64,000 bases of DNA from Mycolicibacterium baixiangningiae (lineage in GTDB: Bacteria; Actinomycetota; Actinomycetes; Mycobacteriales; Mycobacteriaceae): contig NZ_CP066218.1 in the NCBI RefSeq assembly GCF_016313185.1, forward strand, positions 3,596,001 through 3,660,000, in the 5' to 3' direction. The position numbers and the translations under genes are program-made. The notes beneath the pieces were generated by a model. That model worked only from the letters and a program-made list of their open reading frames with translations. It was not told the DNA's origin and searched no databases. Below, one piece after another: positions 49,172-56,083 of this stretch. Each line of letters starts with the position of its first letter. Position 1 is the stretch's first letter.

Positions 49172-49924
49172 ATGCCCCTCCCGACCCGGCACGGCGGCCA
49201 CACCCTCTTCTCCCAGTACGCCTTCCCGCCCAACGAACTCGGGTACTGCGGACCCCCGGGCACCGTGATACCCGGGGCGGGTACCGCGCTGGCGGGCCAG
49301 GCCCGCGAATTCGATGGCGCCTGGCCGTATCTGGCCGCGCTCGCCGCGGCGGCCGGTGGTGCCGACGTTCTCGACGAAGAGGTGGTGCACAGCTACTGGG
49401 TCGGTGGCGCGCTGCTGGCCGCCGTCGACCCGGGCGATCTCCTGACCCGGGTGCGACGGGCATTCGCGGGGCAGACCACCGGCCTGCTGGACGCGGTGAC
49501 CTCACGGAATATACTGGCGCACCATAGTTTTCATGTATTCGTGGTGTATCCGTGGGTCCGCTTCCTGGACCGCGACCCGGTCACGCCGCTACGGATCATG
49601 CAGAGCTGCCGCATCCGGTGGGGCACCGTCGACTCGGTCGACGGCGACCACGCCGTGATGCGGACGCGTCCGCTGACGTCGGAGAGCGAAACCCTGACAC
49701 TCGGCGCGCCCATCGGCGAGCGGGTGCGGTGGCGCAGAAACGGCGCATCGCTGATCGCGGCGCCGCACCCGGGAGACCGGGTCGCCGCGCACTGGGACTG
49801 GGTCTGCGGCGCCCTGACCGACGACGATGTCACCGCGCTCGCGGCCGCGACCCGCGCGACGCTCGACCTCGTCAACGAAATCCGCACCACCGTGGGCGCA
49901 CCAGCGCGCACGGGCAGCCGATGA
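49172..49924 (+). CDS. DUF6390-like hydrogenase-associated protein
   Basis: This 250-residue soluble protein begins with GGHTLFSQYAFPPNELGYCG and has aromatic-rich central motifs (SYWVGGALLAAVDP, SFHVFVVYPWVRFLDRDP) and an RRNGASLIAAPHPGD segment near 191. I recognise it as the DUF6390 family of hydrogenase loci; no role is known. It lies one base after hypE, so it is co-transcribed with the maturation genes. A maturation rather than a structural role is the simplest reading of that position. Confidence 0.78.
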   Translation: MPLPTRHGGHTLFSQYAFPPNELGYCGPPGTVIPGAGTALAGQAREFDGAWPYLAALAAAAGGADVLDEEVVHSYWVGGALLAAVDPGDLLTRVRRAFAGQTTGLLDAVTSRNILAHHSFHVFVVYPWVRFLDRDPVTPLRIMQSCRIRWGTVDSVDGDHAVMRTRPLTSESETLTLGAPIGERVRWRRNGASLIAAPHPGDRVAAHWDWVCGALTDDDVTALAAATRATLDLVNEIRTTVGAPARTGSR

Positions 49925-49964
49925 CCGGCGGCAGCGGTGCTGCGGCCGCCGGAGAGGAGTTGAC

Positions 49965-50297
49965 ATGAGCACCTCAGATGAACACGTGTCGGAGGAGCCG
50001 CAGGAGCAGCGGGGCGCACCGGGCTCACGTGACACCGGGGCCGATGTGGCGTCGGGAGGGCCGACCGACCGGCCGTCGGGCACCTATCGCGGGGACGAGT
50101 CGGTGCCCGCGCATTCCGATCAGGGCGGATCCGCGCACACCGGAAGCGAGAAGACCGAGGCGCCACCGTCGGATGCGCAACCCGCCGTACCGCCCTACGA
50201 GGGCCGCCAGACCACCGCGAAGCCGGACACCGGCGACTCAGGCGGCGACGACGTCCGCACGGGCGGTGCGGTGAAACCTGTCGGCGACGCCGGCTGA
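49965..50297 (+). CDS. Disordered hydrophilic protein, 110 residues
   Basis: This protein is acidic and almost entirely composed of Gly, Ser, Thr, Pro, Asp and Glu, with no hydrophobic core, cysteine or repeat, so it is predicted to be intrinsically disordered. GAGAGGAG lies 5-6 bp before the ATG, supporting translation. It is 40 bp after the DUF6390-like gene and probably ends the hydrogenase operon. I recognise no family. Confidence 0.6.
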   Translation: MSTSDEHVSEEPQEQRGAPGSRDTGADVASGGPTDRPSGTYRGDESVPAHSDQGGSAHTGSEKTEAPPSDAQPAVPPYEGRQTTAKPDTGDSGGDDVRTGGAVKPVGDAG

Positions 50298-50323
50298 CCC
50301 GCGCTCACCACTGATCGCGCGGG
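50298..50323. terminator. Bidirectional terminator at the end of the hydrogenase locus
   Basis: CCCGCGC (50298-50304) and GCGCGGG (50317-50323) form a 7-bp stem around a 12-base loop that contains the stop codon of the convergent DUF3046 gene. Confidence 0.65.
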
Positions 50324-50499
50324 ACGTCGAAGTCCGCGCACAGCGCCCGCCACACGTCGCGCGGTTCGACGCCATCCTCGATGGCCTGGGCCCCGGTGCG
50401 CCCGCCGAGTTCACTCAGGACGTGGTCGACGAGCAGCGACCGGCCACGGATGGAGCCGAACTGGCCATCGACGAGTTCGCGGAATTCGGTCAGTCGCAC
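50305..50499 (-). CDS. DUF3046 protein (Rv2738c-like)
   Basis: This 64-residue protein has the DUF3046 pattern: MRLTEFRELVDGQFG at the start, LLVDHVLSELGGRTGAQAIE in the middle and a C-terminal W. The family is actinobacterial, found next to recA, and uncharacterised. Here the hydrogenase locus separates it from recA. It starts 9 bp after the glycosyltransferase stop. Confidence 0.92.
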   Translation of the reverse strand: MRLTEFRELVDGQFGSIRGRSLLVDHVLSELGGRTGAQAIEDGVEPRDVWRALCADFDVPRDQW

Positions 50500-50508
50500 G
50501 ACACCAAA

Positions 50509-51672
50509 TTACGCGAGCGCACGGTGGCACACCTGTACCGGATCGGTGACCTGCCCCGCGGTCGCCGCCGCCCGGCGGGCTGCCGTCCGGTAACTCGGCG
50601 TGCCGAGCACCTCGCGGACCGCCGTCCCCAACGCCTCCGCGCTCAGCGGTCGCACGAGTTGTGCACTACCTTGTCGCACAACTCGATTGGCGATCTCCCA
50701 CTGGTCTCCACCACCGGGCACCACCACCATCGGCACACCGGCCAGCAGCGTCTTGGAAACCATGCCGTGCCCGCCGCCGCAGATCACCACGTCGGCATGG
50801 GTGAGCAGTTCGTCCTGACGGCCCAGCCCGACGACGGCCCACGGCGGCACCGGCCCGTCGGCACCCGAGAGCCGCGAGACCACGACCCGCGCCCCGGCGG
50901 GCAGCACGTCACCCGGCGTCAACGCGTCCAGCGCCACCTCGACGACCCCCTGCTCCCCCGTACTCGCCGTCGACGGGGCGACCAGCACCACCGGTCCGTC
51001 ACCGGGCGGCACCGGCAGCACCTGCGAGGTCGGCTCGAAGTGCAGCGGGCCGACCAGCACCGCCTCGGCGGGCCAGTCCGGACGCGGCACCTCCAGCGCA
51101 GGCAGTGTGGCGATCAGCCGGCGCAACGGGCCGGGGTCGTCGGCGGGCAGCCCGATACCCGCCCGCGCCTGCGCGCGCTGACGCAGGCCCTCCCGCCACG
51201 ACCGTGCCGTCAGCGCCCGCATCACGGTGTCGCGCGCCCTGCCGCGCAGCCCCACCCCCGGGCCGAGTCCGCTGCCCAGCGGCGGCAGGCCCTTCGACGG
51301 GCGGTACAGCGGATGGGGGTTGAGCTCGACCCAGGGCCGGCCGAGCAGTTCGGCCGCCAGGCCGCCACACGCGGTGATGACGTCGGACACCACCAGGTCG
51401 GGGGCCAACGCCTCGATCACCGGGATGTTGAGCACCGCCATCCGCGCGGCCCGCTGGTGGATCTTGGCGCCTGCGTCGGTGTCGTCGTCCGCCTCGGTCG
51501 GGTCGAGGCCGACGAGCTCCTCGGCGGCCACCCCCGCCGCCCGCGCGGTGTCGAGCCATTCGACCCCGGTCAGCAACGTCGGCTCGTCACCGGCGACCGC
51601 GAATTTCCGGCACAGCGCGATGGCGGGGAAAGCGTGGCCGGGGTCGGGACCGGCGACGACGGCGACACGCAC
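50509..51672 (-). CDS. UGT/MGT-like glycosyltransferase (Rv2739c-like)
   Basis: This 387-residue GT-B-fold enzyme resembles the antibiotic/macrolide glycosyltransferase family. The N-terminal AVVAGPDPGHAFPAIAL acceptor-domain loop is present, and the C-terminal nucleotide-sugar motif reads HADVVICGGGHGMVSKTLLAGVPMVV around 290-315, where the conserved histidine and glycines lie. Donor and acceptor are unknown; glycosylation of a lipid or metabolite is plausible. It matches the position of Rv2739c. Confidence 0.88.
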   Translation of the reverse strand: MRVAVVAGPDPGHAFPAIALCRKFAVAGDEPTLLTGVEWLDTARAAGVAAEELVGLDPTEADDDTDAGAKIHQRAARMAVLNIPVIEALAPDLVVSDVITACGGLAAELLGRPWVELNPHPLYRPSKGLPPLGSGLGPGVGLRGRARDTVMRALTARSWREGLRQRAQARAGIGLPADDPGPLRRLIATLPALEVPRPDWPAEAVLVGPLHFEPTSQVLPVPPGDGPVVLVAPSTASTGEQGVVEVALDALTPGDVLPAGARVVVSRLSGADGPVPPWAVVGLGRQDELLTHADVVICGGGHGMVSKTLLAGVPMVVVPGGGDQWEIANRVVRQGSAQLVRPLSAEALGTAVREVLGTPSYRTAARRAAATAGQVTDPVQVCHRALA

Positions 51673-51728
51673 CCGCCCACCCTGCCACAGCCGTTCCGGG
51701 TCGGGGACGGACAGGCGGAGGACTACCC

Positions 51729-52187
51729 TTGACCGGCATGACCGACTCGAGCAACGGCGCCACCTCAGCCCTGCAGAGCACCACCAACGCGCGCACGGTC
51801 GAAACGTTCCTCTACGCCCTTCAGGACGAGGACTTCGACACCACCGATTCCCTGATGGCCGACCACATCGCCTGGCACAACGTCGGCTTCCCGATCATCC
51901 GGGGTCGTGAGCGGATCTCCGGGCTGTTCCGGCGCGGCCAGGGCAAGTTCGGCTTCGAGGTGAAGATCCACCGGATCGCCGCCGACGGAGACACGGTGCT
52001 CACCGAACGGACCGACGTGCTGGTGTTCGGGCCGGTGCGGTTGCAGTTCTGGGTGTGCGGGGTGTTCGAGGTCCATGCCGGGCAGATCACGCTGTGGCGG
52101 GACTACTTCGACATGTTCGACTTCGTCAAGGCGACGGTGCGCGGCCTGCTCGGCGCCGCGGTTCCCGCGCTGCGGCCCACGCTGTAG
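51729..52187 (+). CDS. Limonene-1,2-epoxide hydrolase family protein (Rv2740/EphG-like)
   Basis: This ~150-residue cone-shaped alpha+beta barrel protein resembles M. tuberculosis EphG (Rv2740), reported to hydrolyse sterol/fatty epoxides. Catalytic Asp-Arg-Asp candidates lie in the TERTDVLVFG and LWRDYFDMFD segments. I start it at TTG 51729 because GGAGG lies 6-7 bases upstream; ATG at 51738 gives a product three residues shorter. The stop abuts that of convergent pspM with no gap. Confidence 0.87.
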   Translation: MTGMTDSSNGATSALQSTTNARTVETFLYALQDEDFDTTDSLMADHIAWHNVGFPIIRGRERISGLFRRGQGKFGFEVKIHRIAADGDTVLTERTDVLVFGPVRLQFWVCGVFEVHAGQITLWRDYFDMFDFVKATVRGLLGAAVPALRPTL

Positions 52188-53027
52188 CTAGGCGCCGCGG
52201 CGCAGCTGCCCCAGCTCGTCGAACGCCTGCGCCCAGCCCTGCAGCCGATCGGTGGCATTGACCAGCTCGTCGCGGTAGCGCCGACCGTACATCGTTGAAT
52301 GGGACAGCGGCGAACTCGACATCGGTCCGCTGTTGGCCGCCGACACGAGTCGTGCTGCCGCGTCGACCATCTCGTGGTACTGCCGCACGCCCTGATCCAT
52401 CTGTGCGGTGAATGCCCGGACCGTCGGCGCGAGGTGCGCCCGCGCCGGCGGCGTCGAAGACATCGCACGTTCCATCGACACCACCTCGGCGGCCGTGGCG
52501 GCCATGGTCGCCGCGCTCTGCTGCGCCGCCGCGCTCAGCTCACGCAGTTCGTCCTGGGGCAGCATCCGGCCACGCTCCATGACCCCGAGCAACGAGAACA
52601 TCCCCCGCTCGGCGGAGATCAACGCGGCCATCGGTGCCCGGGCGGCCGAATTCCACGGTGGCAGCCGGCGTGACGCCCGCGCCCTGGCCGGCGGCAGCGG
52701 TTCCGCCCGCAGCCAGCGGTAGCGCAGCAGCAGCAGGGTGGCGGGGAACATCGCGCCCGCGGCGATCGCCCCGGTGATGATGAACACCCAGAACGGAGTA
52801 CTCCACGCCGCGAGCACCGCGGTGACCACGATCCAGAACACGCTCGTGACGGTGAAGAACAGCCCGAGCCGCAATGCCCAGCGCCGCTTGCGCAGCAGCT
52901 TGGCCCTCGGATCCGCGGCGGCGTGCAGCTTGTCGGCCACCACATCGGACAGTTCGGCCGCGGTGTCCACCCCGCGCTGCAGCATCGAACGCCACGCCGT
53001 CGGGGCCGGTCTGGTCTGCGTCTTCAC
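52188..53027 (-). CDS. pspM: Envelope-stress membrane protein PspM (Rv2743c-like)
   Basis: PspM is the mycobacterial membrane partner of PspA. The 279-residue protein has a basic N-terminus, two adjacent transmembrane helices (about residues 52-74 and 79-102) and a long cytoplasmic helical domain. It is third in the clgR-pspA-pspM order seen in mycobacteria. In M. tuberculosis a fourth gene, pspN (Rv2742c), follows; here an epoxide-hydrolase gene on the other strand does. Confidence 0.9.
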   Translation of the reverse strand: MKTQTRPAPTAWRSMLQRGVDTAAELSDVVADKLHAAADPRAKLLRKRRWALRLGLFFTVTSVFWIVVTAVLAAWSTPFWVFIITGAIAAGAMFPATLLLLRYRWLRAEPLPPARARASRRLPPWNSAARAPMAALISAERGMFSLLGVMERGRMLPQDELRELSAAAQQSAATMAATAAEVVSMERAMSSTPPARAHLAPTVRAFTAQMDQGVRQYHEMVDAAARLVSAANSGPMSSSPLSHSTMYGRRYRDELVNATDRLQGWAQAFDELGQLRRGA

Positions 53028-53044
53028 TGCCTCACCTCGCGAAC

Positions 53045-53863
53045 CTATTGGGACAAGGGGTTTTCCGGCGCCGGCTGAGCCGGATTGGCGGCCGGGGTGG
53101 CGGGGTTGACCGCCGGGGTCGCACCGCCGGACGGCAGCGCGTCACCACGCATCGACGCGCGGATCTGCTCGAGCCGCGAATGGCCGGCCATCTGCACGCT
53201 GGCCTGCTGCACCTCGAGCATCCGGCCCTGCACGGAGTTCTGCGCGAGTTCGGCCTCGCCCATCGCGTTGGCGTAGCGCCGCTCGATCTTCTGACGCACC
53301 TCGTCGAGGCTGGGCGTGGTGCCCGGGGCCGCCATGTCGCTCATCGACCGCAGCGAGGAGCTGACCTGCTCCTGCATCTTGGCCTGCTCGAGCTGGCTGA
53401 GCAGCTTGGTGCGCTCGGCGATCTTCTGCTGCAGCATCATCGCGTTCTGCTCGACGGCCTTCTTGGCCTGGCCGGCGGCCTGCAGCGCCTGGTCGTGCAG
53501 ACCCTTGAGGTCTTCGACGCTCTGCTCGGCGGTCACCAGCTGGGCGGCGAACGCCTCGGCGGCGTTGTTGTACTCGGTGGCCTTGGCGGCGTCACCGTTG
53601 GCCACAGCCTGGTCGGCGAGGGTGAGCGCCTGGCGGACGTTGACCTGCAGCTTCTCGATGTCGGCCAGCTGCCGGTTCAGCCGCATCTCCAGCTGACGCT
53701 GGTTGCCGATGACCTGCGCGGCCTGTTGTGTCAGGGCTTGGTGCTGGCGCTGCGCGTCTTCGATCGCCTGCTGGATCTGCACCTTGGGGTCGGCGTACTC
53801 GTCGACCTTGGAGCTGAACAGCGCCATCATGTACTTCCACGCCTTGACGAACGGGTTGGCCAT
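53045..53863 (-). CDS. pspA: Phage-shock-protein A homologue PspA (35-kDa antigen)
   Basis: PspA is an ESCRT-III-like coiled-coil protein that maintains the membrane under stress and, in mycobacteria, binds ClgR to form a feedback loop. The 272-residue protein is helical from about 25 to 215 and ends in a low-complexity Pro/Ala/Asn tail ([17 protein letters not shown]). GGAG lies 7 bp before the ATG at 53863, which is preferred over the ATG at 53872. It is followed 17 bp later by pspM. Confidence 0.95.
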   Translation of the reverse strand: MANPFVKAWKYMMALFSSKVDEYADPKVQIQQAIEDAQRQHQALTQQAAQVIGNQRQLEMRLNRQLADIEKLQVNVRQALTLADQAVANGDAAKATEYNNAAEAFAAQLVTAEQSVEDLKGLHDQALQAAGQAKKAVEQNAMMLQQKIAERTKLLSQLEQAKMQEQVSSSLRSMSDMAAPGTTPSLDEVRQKIERRYANAMGEAELAQNSVQGRMLEVQQASVQMAGHSRLEQIRASMRGDALPSGGATPAVNPATPAANPAQPAPENPLSQ

Positions 53864-53984
53864 CGCGTTCACTCCGCCTTCGGGTCTTGTCGACTGGGTA
53901 CTGCCAACTTATCGGTTCTGCACACGTCACCACACCCCCGCCGGGATTTCGGACGACGGGTCGGGCCGGGGTGCAGGCTCCTGG

Positions 53985-54302
53985 TCAGGCAACGGCCATC
54001 GAGACAGCCTGCGGAATCACGACCTTCGTGGTCGCGTCGATGTTCGAGACCGGAGCCGCGGCGTGCTCCTGGTGGGCCAGTTCCGCACCGGCGTCGGAGA
54101 GCACCTGCGACAGCGGGACGTCGAGCGCGCCACAGATGGCGCCCAACAGCTCGCTGGAGGCCTCCTTGCGGCCGCGTTCCACCTCGGAGAGATAACCCAG
54201 GCTGACCCGGGCGGTGTCGGAGACTTCCCGCAGGGTGCGGCCCTGTGAGGTGCGGGCACGGCGCAGCACGTCGCCGATCACCTCGCGCAGCAATGCCGCC
54301 AT
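53985..54302 (-). CDS. clgR: XRE-family activator ClgR
   Basis: ClgR activates the Clp protease and psp genes in envelope stress. The 105-residue protein has an XRE helix-turn-helix (about 10-65; [22 protein letters not shown] region), and ends in small hydrophobic residues (SMAVA), the kind of tail recognised by ClpP-dependent proteolysis, as known for ClgR. It heads the clgR-pspA-pspM operon behind a SigE-type promoter. AAGGAGGG precedes the ATG. Confidence 0.95.
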   Translation of the reverse strand: MAALLREVIGDVLRRARTSQGRTLREVSDTARVSLGYLSEVERGRKEASSELLGAICGALDVPLSQVLSDAGAELAHQEHAAAPVSNIDATTKVVIPQAVSMAVA

Positions 54303-54338
54303 GGTGCCCCTCCTTCGTTGGCTGTTCGCTACCTGGAC

Positions 54339-54364
54339 AACGCGGTGGGCGCCGACGCGGTTCC
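54339..54364 (-). promoter_or_regulatory. SigE-type ECF promoter of the clgR-psp operon
   Basis: On the minus strand GGAAC and GTT are separated by 18 bases, the same element and spacing as at sigB. The -10 GTT lies 36 bp before the clgR ATG. SigE control of clgR is established in M. tuberculosis. Confidence 0.75.
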
Positions 54365-54385
54365 CGCAATCGAAAGAGTTTCAGA

Positions 54386-54874
54386 TCACTGATGTGCCAC
54401 GAGCGTCCGCAGTCGGGCGATCGCCTCGTCGACCGCCGCCTTGCGGATGTCCCAGCGCGACCCGGCCAGCCGCAGTTCGACCACCTCGGTGTCGACCGGC
54501 CCGGCCAGGCCCAGGAACACCGTGCCCACCGGATGACCGCCGTGCGGCTCGGGTCCGGCCACCCCGGTCAGCCCCACACCCCAGGTCGCCGCGCAGCGCT
54601 GGCGTGCACCGACCGCGAGCGCGCGCGCCGTGGGAGCGGCGACGGGTCCGACGGCCTCGAGGACCTGCGGCGCCACGCCTGCCAGTGCGATCTTGGTGTC
54701 CTCGGTGTAGGTGATCAGGCCACCGCGGAGTACCGCGCTGGAGCCGGGCACGCCCGCGAGCGTCGCGGTCAACAGGCCCGCGGTCAGCGATTCGGCGGTC
54801 GCCACGCTCTGATGCCGCACGGTCAGGTCGGCGACCAGCGCGCGGGCGTCGTCAGTGAGCAGCGGGTCGATCAC
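54386..54874 (-). CDS. CinA C-terminal-domain protein (NMN amidohydrolase-like)
   Basis: This 162-residue protein corresponds to the CinA/PncC domain alone, without the N-terminal MoCF domain of full-length CinA. The VATAESLTAGLL motif near 23-34 and the GVGLTGVAGPEPHGGHPVG region near 98-116 are intact. PncC enzymes deamidate nicotinamide mononucleotide in NAD recycling. It overlaps the end of pgsA by 23 bp, so the two are co-transcribed. M. tuberculosis lacks a gene here. Confidence 0.9.
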   Translation of the reverse strand: MIDPLLTDDARALVADLTVRHQSVATAESLTAGLLTATLAGVPGSSAVLRGGLITYTEDTKIALAGVAPQVLEAVGPVAAPTARALAVGARQRCAATWGVGLTGVAGPEPHGGHPVGTVFLGLAGPVDTEVVELRLAGSRWDIRKAAVDEAIARLRTLVAHQ

Positions 54875-55463
54875 GGGAATCCCGAATCGCCGACACCACG
54901 TAGTCCAGCCCCGTGAGCAGGGTCAGCACCACCGCGGCCACCATGGTCACCCAGGCCACCACCAGCCATTGCCCGGGCCAGGACGCCAGCGGCAGCACGA
55001 ACAGCCCGATCGCGACCGCCTGCACCAGCGTCTTGACCTTGCCGCCGCGGCTGGCCGGGATCACGCCGTGGCGCAGCACCGCGAACCGCAGCACGGTGAC
55101 ACCGAGTTCGCGGGCGAGTATGACGATGGTCACCCACCAGGGCAGGTCACCCAGCACCGAGAGGCCGACGAGCGCGGCACCGATGAGCGCCTTGTCGGCG
55201 ATCGGGTCGGCGAGCGTGCCGAACTCGGTGACCATGCCGTAGCTTCGCGCCAGCGCACCGTCGAAGCGATCGGTGATCACCGCCACCGCAAAGACCACGA
55301 AAGCAACGACGCGCCAGTACGTTTCATGCCCGTCGCCGACGAACAACGCCGCGAGGAACACCGGCACCAGCACGAACCGCACGCCGGTGAGGACATTGGC
55401 GATATTCGCCACTCGGGCGCGCGGCACCACCGGATCAGTAGGAGACGGGCCCGACACCGACAC
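54852..55463 (-). CDS. pgsA: CDP-alcohol phosphatidyltransferase (PgsA-type)
   Basis: This enzyme transfers a phosphatidyl group from CDP-diacylglycerol to an alcohol, annotated as glycerol-3-phosphate. The 203-residue membrane protein has four or more helices and the signature DRFDGALAR...GTLADPIADK near residues 65-91, the DxxDGxxAR-GxxxDxxxD metal site. GTG 55463 and GTG 55457 are both possible starts. A -10-like TATTCT ends at 55464, so the second GTG would be read from a leaderless mRNA. It is divergent from argA across a palindrome. Confidence 0.93.
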   Translation of the reverse strand: MSVSGPSPTDPVVPRARVANIANVLTGVRFVLVPVFLAALFVGDGHETYWRVVAFVVFAVAVITDRFDGALARSYGMVTEFGTLADPIADKALIGAALVGLSVLGDLPWWVTIVILARELGVTVLRFAVLRHGVIPASRGGKVKTLVQAVAIGLFVLPLASWPGQWLVVAWVTMVAAVVLTLLTGLDYVVSAIRDSRDRPAAH

Positions 55464-55464
55464 A

Positions 55465-55491
55465 GAATATCGGTTGGCTCAGCCGATATTC
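55465..55491. promoter_or_regulatory. Palindromic divergent promoter of pgsA and argA
   Basis: GAATATCGG (55465-55473) and CCGATATTC (55483-55491) form a perfect 9-bp inverted repeat with a 9-base centre. Each arm ends in a -10-like TATTCT pointing outward: 7 bases before argA GTG 55500 and 6 bases before pgsA GTG 55457. One dyad therefore contains both -10 elements. Confidence 0.6.
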
Positions 55492-55499
55492 TCGCACCT

Positions 55500-56033
55500 G
55501 TGAGCGCAGCGGATCAGAACCCGGTCGACGAGGTCACCGAGCAGGTCACCGTGCGCCGTGCGCGCACCTCCGACGTTCCCGCGATCAAGGGTCTCGTCGA
55601 CATCTACGCCGGCAAGATCCTGCTGGAGAAGAACCTCGTCAACATCTACGAGGCCGTGCAGGAGTTCTGGGTCGCCGAACTCGACGGTGAGCTGATCGGC
55701 TGCGGCGCCCTGCACGTGCTGTGGGCCGACCTCGGCGAGGTCCGCACGGTGGCGGTGCACCCCAAGGTCAGGGGTCGCGGTGTCGGGCATCTCATCGTGG
55801 AGCGGCTGCTCGACGTCGCCCGCGAGCTGCGCCTGGAGCGCATCTTCGTGCTCACGTTCGAGGTCGAGTTCTTCGCCCGCCACGGCTTCGCCGAGATCGA
55901 CGGCACACCGGTCACCGCCGAGGTGTACGAGGAGATGTGCCGCTCGTACGACACCGGTGTCGCGGAGTTCCTCGACCTGTCCTACGTGAAGCCGAACATC
56001 CTCGGCAACACCAGGATGCTCGCCACCCTATAG
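55500..56033 (+). CDS. argA: N-acetylglutamate synthase, GNAT type (Rv2747-like)
   Basis: This is the single-domain GNAT acetyltransferase that makes N-acetylglutamate to start arginine synthesis in mycobacteria. The 177-residue protein has the acetyl-CoA loop VHPKVRGRGVGHLI near residues 85-98 and conserved IFVLTFEVEFFARHGFAEI near 117-135. The GTG at 55500 follows a TATTCT -10-like element by 7 bases, suggesting a leaderless transcript; the open frame upstream runs through pgsA and is spurious. Confidence 0.93.
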   Translation: MSAADQNPVDEVTEQVTVRRARTSDVPAIKGLVDIYAGKILLEKNLVNIYEAVQEFWVAELDGELIGCGALHVLWADLGEVRTVAVHPKVRGRGVGHLIVERLLDVARELRLERIFVLTFEVEFFARHGFAEIDGTPVTAEVYEEMCRSYDTGVAEFLDLSYVKPNILGNTRMLATL

Positions 56034-56034
56034 C

Positions 56035-56083
56035 GATTTGTGCACGTCAACGAGCGCCCACCGCTCGCGAACGTGCACAAATC
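56035..56083. terminator. Bidirectional terminator between argA and ftsK
   Basis: A perfect 13-bp inverted repeat (56035-56047 and 56071-56083) encloses a second 6-bp stem (CGAGCG/CGCTCG at 56051-56056 and 56062-56067). It begins 1 bp after the argA stop, and its right arm reaches into the ftsK stop codon. Confidence 0.85.
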
